A DNA stretch of 64,000 nt from Paenibacillus sp. DMB5 (GTDB lineage Bacteria > Bacillota > Bacilli > Paenibacillales > Paenibacillaceae), in the NCBI RefSeq assembly GCF_001517085.1, contig NZ_LRAC01000124.1:186001-250000 (forward strand), given 5' to 3'. Every line of letters begins with the position of its first letter. Positions within the stretch are counted from its first letter, which is position 1. Under the pieces are notes generated by a model. The model had not been told where the DNA came from and searched no databases. It saw only the letters and a program-made list of their open reading frames with translations. The position numbers and the translations under genes were made by a program. Shown here piece by piece: positions 46,129 through 55,833 of the stretch.

Positions 46129-47586
46129 ATGGATAGGAACGATAGAATGTGGCAGATGATCAGTGCGGTGAAATCTACGGTTACGGACCCGGCGTGGACA
46201 GCCAGCTATAAGGAGCTGCTCAGGCAGCCTGTTAATCCTTGTATTAGTGATGGAGCTAGAGAACTGCTGGAATTGTTGTATTCGGTACAGGGCAAACGAA
46301 TGTTAACCGGCCAGCATGAGTATTTAGAAGCCCCCAATAACTATAGCGGACAAATTTATGATAAGACGGGTAAACGGCCCATGCTAAAGGGTTTTGAGTT
46401 TGGCGGCATCAGCGGTCAGAACGAAGCGCTTCTGGCAGAGCAGAGAGATAAAATTGTTACTGCGGCCAAGGCATGGCATGATGCCGGAGGAATCGTTACC
46501 GCTACCTATCATCAGGTGTATCCTGGGACTGCCCTGGAATGGCCCAATGTTAAACGTAAAACCACTCCGGATGAGTTTGACCAGATTCTTACACCGGGGA
46601 CGGTTCTTCATACAGCCTTTCTTGCTGCCATTGATGAGGTGGCTGTCTATCTAAAACAGCTTAGAGACTATAAGGTTCCGGTACTCTGGCGGCCTTATCA
46701 CGAGATGAACGGTGACTGGTTCTGGTGGGGAGACAAAACGAATTTCAATGCTTTATGGGAGCTCATGTATCAGCGGTATACCCGTTATCATGGACTTAAC
46801 AATCTACTGTGGGTATGGAGTGCAAATGCCAACAATGAGTGGACCAAGCCTGCCAGAGATTACTATGTCGGGCATAACCGGGCGGATGCACTCGGATTTG
46901 ATATCTACGACAATGCTTATTACTATTCCAATTACGACGAGCTGCTCTATCTGGCAGAAGGTAAGATTATCAGCGTAACGGAGAATGGGCAGCTCCCGGA
47001 CATGACCCGGACAAGCCTTCGCCAGTTCAAATTATCGTGGTTTATGACATGGGGCAGTTATTTGACAGACAAAAATACCGATGCAGTTATTCAGACAGTT
47101 TATAACCATCCGTTTGCACTGAACCGCGGAGACTCTTTTACACCGGTCGTTGTTCCGCCTGCCTCAGCGGCTGACGGTATATTGGGAAACTACTATTTCG
47201 GCCAGAACTTCAATACGCTGAAGGTTACCAAAGTAGTACCGACCGTTAATTTCAATTGGACTTCCAGCACTACCATTAATTCATGGAACATGACGGTAAG
47301 ATGGACCGGTTTTGTGCAAGGCGTCCATGATGAGGAGTATACGTTCTATGTCCAGTCGTCCGATGGTGTCAGACTTTGGATTGATAATATATTAATTATT
47401 GACGACTGGACGGTACATGGAACACTGGAGGTATCGGGAACTGCAGTGCTGGCCGCCGGCAAGCAGCATCGCATCAAGCTGGAGTACTTTAACAACCAGG
47501 ATACACTGGCTAATGTTAAGCTCTCCTGGGAAAGTGCAAGCACGGTAAAAGAAGTGATCCCGCAAACTCAGCTCTACAGTGTATAA
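46129..47586 (+). CDS. GH26 beta-mannanase-like glycosidase with C-terminal PA14 domain
   Basis: A 485-residue protein. A GH26 catalytic barrel (about 40-340) carries acid/base Glu in WRPYHEMNGDWFWWG and the nucleophile Glu in ISVTENGQLP. A PA14 carbohydrate-binding-type domain follows (about 355-470; GNYYFGQNFNTLK, VRWTGFVQG, SSDGVRLWIDN). GH26 members are mostly endo-beta-1,4-mannanases. There is no signal peptide, odd for a polysaccharide hydrolase with a PA14 module. The ATG at 46129 follows GAGGAG. A WYL regulator gene lies downstream. Confidence 0.87.
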   Translation: MDRNDRMWQMISAVKSTVTDPAWTASYKELLRQPVNPCISDGARELLELLYSVQGKRMLTGQHEYLEAPNNYSGQIYDKTGKRPMLKGFEFGGISGQNEALLAEQRDKIVTAAKAWHDAGGIVTATYHQVYPGTALEWPNVKRKTTPDEFDQILTPGTVLHTAFLAAIDEVAVYLKQLRDYKVPVLWRPYHEMNGDWFWWGDKTNFNALWELMYQRYTRYHGLNNLLWVWSANANNEWTKPARDYYVGHNRADALGFDIYDNAYYYSNYDELLYLAEGKIISVTENGQLPDMTRTSLRQFKLSWFMTWGSYLTDKNTDAVIQTVYNHPFALNRGDSFTPVVVPPASAADGILGNYYFGQNFNTLKVTKVVPTVNFNWTSSTTINSWNMTVRWTGFVQGVHDEEYTFYVQSSDGVRLWIDNILIIDDWTVHGTLEVSGTAVLAAGKQHRIKLEYFNNQDTLANVKLSWESASTVKEVIPQTQLYSV

Positions 47587-47703
47587 AGGCTCCGGCCGGA
47601 AGCTTTGCCTGATGTTTGTTTACAACCGTTCTTTTGGTCTGATACATTGAATATATAAGCACTTATTGACAGAAGAACGGCAAGAACTAAGGTTGAGAGG
47701 CTG

Positions 47704-48666
47704 ATGGCTGTGCGTGTACACCGGTTAATTGCTATTATGCTGCTGATTGAATCCCGGGGGAAAATCAAGGCAAATGAGCTGGCAGCTGCTCTGGAAACCT
47801 CCGTCCGGTCCATATACAGGGATATCGATGTGCTGGCGGAAGCCGGAATACCTATCGTGACTACAACCGGACCGAACGGAGGGATTTCCCTCATGGAGGG
47901 CTATACAGTCAATCTGCGCCAGTTGAACGGGGATGAGCTGATCCATCTTTATTTAACCGGTCTGGGGTTTCATCAGGGCATGCAGAAGGAATCCACGCTT
48001 AAGCTCAAGAACGCATTATTGAAGCTTGAGAAGTCAATGCCGCCGGCTTACCGGGAGGACATTACCAAGGCCAAAAATGTCTTTTACTTCGATGAAACGC
48101 CGTGGTGGAACGAGCGTCCTGCAGTTCCTTTTCTGGAGAGGCTCCGTGCCGCTCTATGGCACTCTCATAAGCTCAGTGTGGAATACCGCAAGGTTAACGG
48201 GGAACGTTCCAGCCGTACGCTGCGGCCTTACGGGCTTGTGGTAAAGCAGGGGGAATGGTATCTGGTCGGCTACTGTGAAGATGCTCAAGAACTGCGTACG
48301 TTTAAATGTGAACGGATTACAGCGGCAGAACAATTGGAAGAGGAATATACGATTCCTTCAGATTTTTCTCTGGAGGAATACTGGAGGGGTACGGAGAAGA
48401 ATTTTAGACAAAACCGCAGAGCAGAGGAGTATTATCCTGTAACTCTCCGGTTGGACAAACCTCATCCTGAGCTCGTTAACCGGCTGGAGGTAATGAATAA
48501 CGTTGCAGATCATAAGGCTTTTATTCTGACCGTTAACATGTACAGCTATGAACAGGCTTGTGAGAAGGTGATGCAGCTGCCAGGTGACGTTGAGGTTCTG
48601 GAGCCCATAATACTGAGGGAATACATAATGGAGAAAATTAAGCTTTTACAGAAAATGTACTTTTAG
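47704..48666 (+). CDS. HTH/WYL-domain transcriptional regulator (YafY family)
   Basis: A 320-residue regulator. The N-terminal HTH_11 winged helix (about 5-60; KIKANELAAALETSVRSIYR, then DIDVLAEAGIPI) precedes a WYL domain (about 140-225; YRKVNGERSSRTLRPYGLVV, then EWYLVGYCE) and a C-terminal WCX extension. WYL domains sense ligands, including nucleic acids. GAGAGG lies before the ATG. The upstream 117 bp contain CCGTTCTT (47626-47633) and its inverse AAGAACGG (47673-47680), a candidate autoregulatory site. Confidence 0.9.
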   Translation: MAVRVHRLIAIMLLIESRGKIKANELAAALETSVRSIYRDIDVLAEAGIPIVTTTGPNGGISLMEGYTVNLRQLNGDELIHLYLTGLGFHQGMQKESTLKLKNALLKLEKSMPPAYREDITKAKNVFYFDETPWWNERPAVPFLERLRAALWHSHKLSVEYRKVNGERSSRTLRPYGLVVKQGEWYLVGYCEDAQELRTFKCERITAAEQLEEEYTIPSDFSLEEYWRGTEKNFRQNRRAEEYYPVTLRLDKPHPELVNRLEVMNNVADHKAFILTVNMYSYEQACEKVMQLPGDVEVLEPIILREYIMEKIKLLQKMYF

Positions 48667-48706
48667 TTATGGGAATTACTGGATATAGAAATGAAAAACA
48701 ATTTTA

Positions 48707-48732
48707 GTTAACATATATAATATTATGTAAAC
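48707..48732. repeat. Palindromic element, copy 3
   Basis: GTTAACATA-TATAATAT-TATGTAAAC, one mismatch between arms, 8-bp spacer. It lies 41 bp after the WYL regulator and about 180 bp before the zinc-ribbon gene. Confidence 0.8.
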
Positions 48733-48912
48733 AATAATACGTTAATGCTGTACCTTGTCAGCGTGACTGGCGCCATTTCAAAACTTTTTTGATTGATAAT
48801 CCATTCAGGTCGAGGTAAAATTATACATTGGTTGAAAAGCGCGGAAAATGGATGTGCATCTATTCCATTCACGGTTTGGTTAGCAAGTTTGAGACGAGAG
48901 GAGTGACTTCCG

Positions 48913-49320
48913 CTGAAAAGCATTAAGCCTGGCCGCGGCCCTTCCGGCATGAGTGCAATCGGGAGTATTGCTGTAGGAGTATTTGGAGTCTTCTGGACGA
49001 TAACAGCGGCACAGATGGGTGCGCCGGTATTTTTTGTAGCATTCGGTGTTATTTTTGTCGGGTTAGCTATAGTGCAGGGGATATATCACTTTAAGAACGC
49101 GACCGGGAAGAACCGGATGTCCCTGATGGACATTACAGACAGACATGAAGAGCCTGATCCTCTGGACACCTTTTTTCAAAAATCAGTAGACTCTGATCAT
49201 TATAACCACGAGTCCCATGAAAGTGATAACACTCTAAGTTATTGTCCTTATTGCGGCAGTAAAGTAACTAACGCAGCCTACCAGTTTTGCCCGAGATGCG
49301 GAAAGGCTTTGGAGTCATAA
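48913..49320 (+). CDS. Membrane protein with C-terminal zinc ribbon, probable CTG start
   Basis: A protein of about 135 residues with two membrane helices (about 17-60) and a double-CxxC zinc ribbon at the end (CPYCGSKV, CPRCGKAL). The first ATG (48949) has no ribosome site. In frame 36 bases earlier, CTG at 48913 follows AGGAGTGACTTCCG and adds LKSIKPGRGPSG, which I recognise as resembling the usual start of such proteins. A CTG start or a mutated ATG is therefore proposed. Function unknown. Confidence 0.65.
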   Translation: MKSIKPGRGPSGMSAIGSIAVGVFGVFWTITAAQMGAPVFFVAFGVIFVGLAIVQGIYHFKNATGKNRMSLMDITDRHEEPDPLDTFFQKSVDSDHYNHESHESDNTLSYCPYCGSKVTNAAYQFCPRCGKALES

Positions 49321-49349
49321 TGCTCATATGAACGGAATCTATTTAACGC

Positions 49350-49395
49350 AAACAGCGGCAGCCCCGGACCATGAGGTCCTGAGCTGCCGCTGTTT
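49350..49395. terminator. Bidirectional terminator
   Basis: AAACAGCGGCAGC / GCTGCCGCTGTTT with an inner GGACC / GGTCC stem, between convergent zinc-ribbon and MFS genes. Confidence 0.8.
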
Positions 49396-49415
49396 GTGTG
49401 CGGTGAATGTCCGGG

Positions 49416-50645
49416 TTAAGCGCAGATTTTGGCCTCTGCCAGCTCTCTGGCTTTCAGCCTTTTATGGGCGGTAATCAGAAACGGCAGACCGAGAGCTGTG
49501 GTCAGTGCCAGAGGGACAAATACAGCAGGGCCGCTGGAAGCGCCGAACTGATCCAGCAGCAGGCCGCCGAGAATCGGGGCCATAACCCCGCCGAACCCGT
49601 TGAAGCCGATTGTTCCGAAATAGGTGCCTTTCCATTCCGGCTTGGCAATCCGGTCAATCAGCATATCCATCATCGTGAACAGCAGCACTTCGCCGATGGT
49701 GAACAGAATTACTCCGGCCATCAGGAGCCCTATTCCGCCGGCAGCGCCGAACAGCAGCATGCTAACGGCGACGCAGATATTGCCTAGAATCAAAGGAACA
49801 ATTGGCGAAAACCTGTTTGCCGTGCGGACAATCGGGTATTGGACTACCAGTACGGTAACCGCGTTGAGCGACAGCATATAGGAGAAGACCTTGCCGCCGT
49901 CTGTGAAATGAGTGTTCATCGCCAGATACTGCGCCAGTGTGGAACTGAAATGCCCATAACCAAGCACGCAGAAAATAGTGCCGAGCAGTACAGGCAGGAA
50001 GACCCGGTCCCGGCCTGTAACGGCCAGTGCTGTGCTGAGTTTGGGTGCGGTGACCTCTGAACGTCCTGGCAGTGTGTTATGGTGAATCCGGAACTGCATT
50101 AACAGCACAAGCCCGTAGGCAATATAGACGATTCCTGCAATCACGAAAGGAAAAGTCGATTCGGCGGAGCCGAGCTGCAGGCCGATAATCGGGCCGAATA
50201 CCACGCCAAGGTTAACCGCAGCATATCTCAGGTTGAACACAAGCAGCTTATGCTCAGGCGGTGTAATGTCTGACAGCATGGCCCGGGAGGTGGGCTCAAA
50301 CACTGCACGGCAGATCCCGTTCAAAGTATTAACAAGGAAAAAGACCCATAAATGCTGGGCGGCGGCAAAGCCGAAGAAGACACAAGCCCATCCGAAGACG
50401 GACACCAGCATAACGATTTTGCGGCCGATCACATCGGAAATGTAACCGCCGTAGAAGCTGATCATCACCCCGGCTAGTGAGCTGACCGCTACGGTAAAAC
50501 CGGTCTGGGTAGGTGAAGCCCCGAGCACCTGGGTCAGATAAATGGACAAGAACGGAATACTCATGGAGGTAACCAGGCGGCCGAACATCGTACCGATAAT
50601 AATGGTCCAAGCGAGCGGATGGATGTGCTGTAGATAATGTTTCAT
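49416..50645 (-). CDS. MFS transporter
   Basis: A 409-residue major facilitator with 12 membrane helices. Loop 2-3 motif is GGYISDVIGRKIVM. Drug- or sugar-efflux type is suggested by its divergent pairing with an SgrR-like regulator, as SetA is paired with SgrR in E. coli. TAGGAGA lies upstream of the ATG at 50645. Substrate unknown. Confidence 0.88.
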   Translation of the reverse strand: MKHYLQHIHPLAWTIIIGTMFGRLVTSMSIPFLSIYLTQVLGASPTQTGFTVAVSSLAGVMISFYGGYISDVIGRKIVMLVSVFGWACVFFGFAAAQHLWVFFLVNTLNGICRAVFEPTSRAMLSDITPPEHKLLVFNLRYAAVNLGVVFGPIIGLQLGSAESTFPFVIAGIVYIAYGLVLLMQFRIHHNTLPGRSEVTAPKLSTALAVTGRDRVFLPVLLGTIFCVLGYGHFSSTLAQYLAMNTHFTDGGKVFSYMLSLNAVTVLVVQYPIVRTANRFSPIVPLILGNICVAVSMLLFGAAGGIGLLMAGVILFTIGEVLLFTMMDMLIDRIAKPEWKGTYFGTIGFNGFGGVMAPILGGLLLDQFGASSGPAVFVPLALTTALGLPFLITAHKRLKARELAEAKICA

Positions 50646-50792
50646 AAGTCAGGGAATCTCCTAATCTGCTGGATGAATTTTGAGGACTGCCTATTTCAGG
50701 CGGTGTCATATATAATTATTGTAATATTTAAAGGGGGAAAGAAAAGTGTAAGGTTTCCCCCTATCCTTTCACCTTTAACAGGAGCATACCCA

Positions 50793-52592
50793 ATGGATAA
50801 CCATATCGTACACTATCTCCGCATATCGGCCGGGTTCAACAGCCTCTCCAGACTGCAGGAGCCGCTTCCGGCAAGCATTGAGGTGCTGGCGGAGGTGCTG
50901 TGCTGCACCCCGCGCAATGTCAAATTCATATTGCGCCGGCTTGAAGAGAAGGCCCTGATTCAGTGGCGGCCCGGCAGAGGCAGAGGGCATTTCTCGTCTA
51001 TTACTTTTCTGCGCAGTATGGAAGATGTACTGGAAGACCAGCTGCTTGAGCTGGTCAATAACGGAAAAATCAAGCAGGGGATCGAGCTGATCGGGCTGCC
51101 CGAGGTGAATAGTCCGCTGAGGGAACGTCTTCTGGCTGTTCTGAACAAGCAGATGGGCTACCACAGTGAAGCGGAGTCAACAACCGGTCTGGACGTCCTG
51201 CGGATCACCAGCAACCGGCAGATGGAGGAGCTGGACTCCGCTTCTGTGTACACCGCGTTTGAGGCTTTTTTGCTCGGGCAGATATACAGTACCCTGTTGA
51301 CCTACGAGGCTTCCAGCGGCAGCTTCACCCCGGGCATTGCCCATATGTGGGAAACGAACGAGGATTATACCAGCTACATTTTCTACCTGCGCAAAGGGGT
51401 CCGGTTTCATCACGGCCGGGTTATGACATCCAGAGATGTAAAGGATACGCTGGTGCGGCTCAAGGATAAGAACAGCCCGGCGATCTGGCATGTCCGCGAC
51501 GTAGCCGGTATAGAGCTGTTAGGAGATCACCGTATACGGTTTGATCTGTCGCGTCCGAACCGTTTTTTTCTGCATACGCTTAGCTCCGTCTATATGTCGG
51601 TTCTGCCCTGCGACCAGGAGTTTAATGCTGCCCGTCCATCGGGAACCGGACCTTACCGGGTAATCAATCTGAGCGATGATGTGCTTGAGCTTGCAGCATT
51701 CGATGATTATTACGGAATCCGTCCGCTGCTTGACCGGGTAGAGATATGGTCATTGCCGGATAAGTGGGCCAGTGTACGCCAGTACCAGCTGCCTGAAGCA
51801 GGGGAGATCCGACCGTCGCCGGCGCTTTGTACCAATAACAGCATTGACTATCCGGCTACAGGCTGCAGATATATCCTTACGAATTTCCGCAAAGAAGGGC
51901 TGCAGCATGACCCGCATTTCCGCCAGGCCATGAGCCTGCTGTATCACCCGCTTGCCTTGATTAAAGAGTTGGGCGGGAACCGGCTTACTCCGGCTGCCAG
52001 CTTTTTACCCTGGTTAAGCCGCCGGATGGACTGGACCGAACCCGGTATGGCTCAGATCAGGGAACAGCTGCAGCAAAGCAGCTACAACGGTGAAGTCATC
52101 ACTATTGCTTATACAGCTGCCAAGAAAGAGGAGCGTGAGGAAGCCCAGTGGCTGCAGCAACGCGGAGCAGTGGCCGGGATAAGAATCAGCTTGCTGGAAT
52201 ATAAGGATTTTCAGCTGGATGAGATTATCGGGAGGGCGGACTTTGTGTTTGCCGAGGAGGTGCTGGAGGATGACTGGCAGTGGGGGATGATTAACTATTT
52301 TGTCAACCGGTCGAATCATTTGCACAGACTGCTGCTGGAGCACCAGCTTACGCAAATCCGGCAGGCCGTCGACTGCTTTGCAGGACTGGATGAGCACAGC
52401 AGAAGCAATCTGCTGGAGCAGACAGAATCCATACTCCGGGATCAGGCATGGGTGCTGTACGGCTGTCATCTGAACAAAAGAGCCCAGCTTAATCAGAGCC
52501 TGTTTGGTCTGCATACCGGCTCCTTCGGCTTCCTGGATATCTCCAAATTGTGGATTAAATCAAGCTTTCCGGAGTCTGGCGGCCGTCCATAA
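50793..52592 (+). CDS. SgrR-like regulator with extracellular-solute-binding domain
   Basis: A 599-residue cytoplasmic regulator. An N-terminal winged helix (about 10-105; LAEVLCCTPRNVKFILRRLE) is fused to an oligopeptide-binding-type domain (SBP_bac_5, about 130-590; GIAHMWETNEDYTSYIFYLR). There is no signal peptide, so the binding fold works as a ligand sensor, as in E. coli SgrR. The ATG at 50793 follows CAGGAGC; earlier in-frame codons lie in the AT-rich promoter region. It is divergent from the MFS gene, sharing a 147-bp control region. Confidence 0.88.
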   Translation: MDNHIVHYLRISAGFNSLSRLQEPLPASIEVLAEVLCCTPRNVKFILRRLEEKALIQWRPGRGRGHFSSITFLRSMEDVLEDQLLELVNNGKIKQGIELIGLPEVNSPLRERLLAVLNKQMGYHSEAESTTGLDVLRITSNRQMEELDSASVYTAFEAFLLGQIYSTLLTYEASSGSFTPGIAHMWETNEDYTSYIFYLRKGVRFHHGRVMTSRDVKDTLVRLKDKNSPAIWHVRDVAGIELLGDHRIRFDLSRPNRFFLHTLSSVYMSVLPCDQEFNAARPSGTGPYRVINLSDDVLELAAFDDYYGIRPLLDRVEIWSLPDKWASVRQYQLPEAGEIRPSPALCTNNSIDYPATGCRYILTNFRKEGLQHDPHFRQAMSLLYHPLALIKELGGNRLTPAASFLPWLSRRMDWTEPGMAQIREQLQQSSYNGEVITIAYTAAKKEEREEAQWLQQRGAVAGIRISLLEYKDFQLDEIIGRADFVFAEEVLEDDWQWGMINYFVNRSNHLHRLLLEHQLTQIRQAVDCFAGLDEHSRSNLLEQTESILRDQAWVLYGCHLNKRAQLNQSLFGLHTGSFGFLDISKLWIKSSFPESGGRP

Positions 52593-52696
52593 CGTTTCCT
52601 TTTTGTACCGGGGGGTATAATGTATAAGATGTGCCAGCTTCATAGACAGTTCCCGGCTCCCCCAATTCATACCCACTACTAAAGGAGGAAACTACT

Positions 52697-53584
52697 ATGG
52701 AAAAACGCAAATACGGCAATACAGACATGGAAGTAAGTGTACTGGGCTTCGGCGGCTCTGAAATCGGCAGCTCGGATCAGAAAACGGTAGACCGGCTGCT
52801 GGGAAGCGCAGTGGACGCCGGGCTTAATCTGATTGATACAGCGGAATGCTACGGCAACAGTGAAGAGCTTATCGGCAAAGCGCTGGGCTCACGGCGGAGT
52901 GATTATTATCTGTTCACCAAATGCGGCCATTCCGCAGGAATGGATTATCCGGACTGGGATCTGGTTTTACTGGAAAAGAGTATTGACCGCAGCCTCCAGC
53001 GCCTTCAGACCGACTATGTTGATATGATCCACCTGCATAGCTGCCGGGAAGAGGTTCTGCGCGACGGGGCGGTCATTGAAGTGCTGCAGCGGGCCAAGCA
53101 GGCCGGCAAGACTCGTTATATCGGCTACAGCGGCGACCGGAAGGATGCGCTGTATGCGGTGCAGACCGGCGTATTTGACAGTCTGGAAATCTCGGTCAAT
53201 CTCGCCGATCAGGAAGCCATTGACCTGACCTTGGACGAGGCAGCTAAACGGAACATGGGCGTAACCGCAAAACGCCCGATTGCCAATGCAGCCTGGATGT
53301 TTGAGAGTATGGACGAGAGCGAATACCCTTTTATCTACTGGAACCGGCTGCGTGAATTGTCTTACGGCTTCTTGGCCGACCCGCAGGAAAGTGTGGAGAC
53401 TGCCCTGCGCTTTACGCTCAGCACACCCGGTGTGCATACCGCCATTGTCGGAACCACCAAGCCGGAGCGCTGGCAGCAGAATGCCGGATTGCTCAGCAAA
53501 GGCGCACTGCCGGCTGACCAGTACGATGAGATCCGCAGCATCTGGCGGAGCATCGCCGGGGCAGACTGGGTTGGACAAACCTGA
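52697..53584 (+). CDS. Aldo/keto reductase
   Basis: A 295-residue NADPH-dependent barrel enzyme. Characteristic blocks are MEVSVLGFGGSEIG, the catalytic NLIDTAECYGNSEELIG (Asp and Tyr), TKCGHS, and LQRLQTDYVDMIHLHS. TAAAGGAGG gives the start. The promoter region contains GGGGTATAATG. Carbonyl substrate unknown. It appears monocistronic. Confidence 0.92.
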   Translation: MEKRKYGNTDMEVSVLGFGGSEIGSSDQKTVDRLLGSAVDAGLNLIDTAECYGNSEELIGKALGSRRSDYYLFTKCGHSAGMDYPDWDLVLLEKSIDRSLQRLQTDYVDMIHLHSCREEVLRDGAVIEVLQRAKQAGKTRYIGYSGDRKDALYAVQTGVFDSLEISVNLADQEAIDLTLDEAAKRNMGVTAKRPIANAAWMFESMDESEYPFIYWNRLRELSYGFLADPQESVETALRFTLSTPGVHTAIVGTTKPERWQQNAGLLSKGALPADQYDEIRSIWRSIAGADWVGQT

Positions 53585-53777
53585 TAAGCCTGTACTAAGC
53601 CGCCTGATACTAGAATGGATAATCTATACCTTGTTGAAGCTCACGCCTGATTAAGGGTGTGGGCTTTTTAAGTTCCACATGAAGAACCGAACGAATGCCC
53701 GGCTAAGCCTGATAGAAATCTGATCCTTTAGGTTAAGTAAATACATATGCAAAACGTGTGAGGAGGCATCATGACCT

Positions 53778-54773
53778 ATGGCAGAGAATGCAGAAAGTAT
53801 TAGAAGCTTAATTAGGAAAGGAAACAAGTCTTCAGGATCTGCAGCAATCGGGAATACATGCATCGCTGTTGTTAAAGGAGTTGCCTTTGCGCTGACCGGC
53901 AGCGGTTCGATGTTTGCCACGATGATGCATTCGATCGCTGATGCCGTTAATCAGCTGTTCGTTTTTACCGGCAGTGTGCTCGCAGAGAAGCGGCCGACCC
54001 GCCGGTTCCCGGACGGCTTCGGACGGGTCATTAATCTTTTTTGTATGATAGCGGTAATAGTGGTTACCATTATGGCTTATGAAACGATGCTCGAAGGCTT
54101 CCATCTGCTGCAGCATCCGGCTGAAGAAGCAGGCGGCTACTGGATCAATGTGCTGGTACTGGCGCTGTCGATCGGAGCGGACGCCTTTGTATGGGTGAAA
54201 GCGATGAATGAAGTGCTGCACGATGCCCGTGTGGAAGCCAAGGGCTTCCGCAAGTTTACAGCCTCACTCAAAAACGTTAAACGGGCCGCACCGCCGACAC
54301 GGCTTGTCTTTTACGAAGACCTTGTTGCAACAACCGGGGGGCTGCTGGCGATGATTGCTGTACTGGTGACTGCGCTGACCAGTTTCCATCTGCTGGACGG
54401 GATCACAAGCATCCTGATTGCGTTTATGATGATCGGGGTAGCCTTCCGTGTCGGTTATGACAATATGGTCGGATTGATCGGTGTAGCGGCACCGCCGGAG
54501 ATTGAGGAGAAGGTAGCGAAGATTATTTTTGAAGAGCCCCAGGTTACCGACATTTTCCAGATGCGTATTCTGCAGGAGGGCCGGTACTACCATGTTGAAG
54601 GGCTGATCGAGCTCAAGACCGGGCTGACACTGGCTGATGCCGATGACATCAAATTTAAGGTGAGGGACAAGCTGCTGGCTGATCCGCATATTTCGGATGT
54701 GACCTTAGGGATTCTTGAGGATAATGGAGTCCGTAACTGGATGCCGCGGAATGAATTGCAGGACTTGACCTGA
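53778..54773 (+). CDS. Cation diffusion facilitator (CDF) family transporter
   Basis: A 331-residue membrane protein with about six helices and a cytoplasmic C-terminal domain. The metal site in helix 2 is MMHSIADAVNQ (His-x3-Asp). The site expected in helix 5 (His-x3-Asp) is instead FYEDLVATTGG, as in the ZnT9/SLC30A9 branch, whose transport is less clear. A second ATG at 53771 is out of frame. AGGAGG lies upstream. Likely substrates are Zn, Mn or Fe, unproven. Confidence 0.88.
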   Translation: MAENAESIRSLIRKGNKSSGSAAIGNTCIAVVKGVAFALTGSGSMFATMMHSIADAVNQLFVFTGSVLAEKRPTRRFPDGFGRVINLFCMIAVIVVTIMAYETMLEGFHLLQHPAEEAGGYWINVLVLALSIGADAFVWVKAMNEVLHDARVEAKGFRKFTASLKNVKRAAPPTRLVFYEDLVATTGGLLAMIAVLVTALTSFHLLDGITSILIAFMMIGVAFRVGYDNMVGLIGVAAPPEIEEKVAKIIFEEPQVTDIFQMRILQEGRYYHVEGLIELKTGLTLADADDIKFKVRDKLLADPHISDVTLGILEDNGVRNWMPRNELQDLT

Positions 54774-54866
54774 GCGGATAAAGAAAAGGGGAGTGCCGTA
54801 TGAAACGGTGCTCCCCTTTGTTATGAGTGCTTTTTTTACAGCTTGAATTACATTTGCCAAAGTACG

Positions 54867-55034
54867 TTAGACCGCCTGCTTGCCGTCACACTTTTTGCAG
54901 ACATCCAGCTTCCCGCCGTCGGCGCTTTTGCCGATATAGAGCAGCTTGATCCGTGTGCTTCCACAGATTGGACAGGTTCCTCTGCTGCGGGACGGCATCC
55001 GCCAGAGTGCTTTGCCGCGTTTGTTCTTGGACAT
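54867..55034 (-). CDS. Small zinc-finger protein
   Basis: A 55-residue basic protein with two CxxC pairs (CPICGST and CKKCDGK), likely a single zinc ribbon. The ATG at 55034 follows AAGGTGGGAA. No family name is recognised. It lies alone between the CDF gene and the phosphatase gene. Confidence 0.7.
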   Translation of the reverse strand: MSKNKRGKALWRMPSRSRGTCPICGSTRIKLLYIGKSADGGKLDVCKKCDGKQAV

Positions 55035-55185
55035 GAGTATTCCCACCTTCACTCGTAATACCCTATCCTATGCCTGTCCCGTCCGTACTATTACTTCGTA
55101 TATTTGACATTCCAGTTATTTCTAATATAGTGTGAGGGTTGTAATTCATTAATCATCCGGAAAACTGGAGTACAGGGGGAAGCAA

Positions 55186-55761
55186 ATGCACACTTCGATT
55201 TATATGGTAAGACACGGTGAATCACCAACGAATGAGAGGAATCATAACGAAAGAAGCAGAGGTTTAACGGAAAAAGGAAAGAGGGATGCGCTGCTAGTTA
55301 CTGAAATATTGAAACAAGAAGAGATAGAGGTTTTTGTCTCGAGCCCTTATCTGAGGGCCATCTTAACCATTGAGGATTTGGCTGGGGCCAGTGGCCAGGA
55401 GGTGCTATTATATGAAGACCTTAAAGAAAGAATCTTCCTGAATGAAGACAAACGCTTGCCTGATGAGGAGCTGATCCCATTATTGGAGCTATCTTTTGTT
55501 GATCCTGAGTTTGCTTTGCCGGGCGGGGAGTCTAATGCAGATTGTCAGGGCAGGGCAATAGCCGTCGTAAAAGAGTTATTGAAGAAATATAACGGATGCA
55601 AGATAGCTTTAGGGACACACGGGGCCGTTATGACTTTGATCATGAATCATTATGACAAAAACTACGATTTGGATTTCCTGCTAAACATGTCCAAACCTGA
55701 TGTGTACAGGCTGGATTTTGACGGGGAAGAGCTGGTGAATGTGATCCGGTTATGGAACTAG
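55186..55761 (+). CDS. Histidine phosphatase family protein
   Basis: A 191-residue phosphoglycerate-mutase-like phosphatase. The catalytic motif is MVRHGESPTNER (phosphohistidine), with SSPYLRAILTIEDLA for the second Arg and GTHGAVMTLIM for the second His. AGGGGGAAGC precedes the ATG. Substrate unknown. Base composition is slightly lower in GC than in the preceding genes. Confidence 0.9.
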   Translation: MHTSIYMVRHGESPTNERNHNERSRGLTEKGKRDALLVTEILKQEEIEVFVSSPYLRAILTIEDLAGASGQEVLLYEDLKERIFLNEDKRLPDEELIPLLELSFVDPEFALPGGESNADCQGRAIAVVKELLKKYNGCKIALGTHGAVMTLIMNHYDKNYDLDFLLNMSKPDVYRLDFDGEELVNVIRLWN

Positions 55762-55833
55762 TGGTTTAATAATCGAAGTACAGCAGCGCCAGCCGCAGGA
55801 CTATCGTTCATTTGCGGGCTGGCGCTGCTCTGT

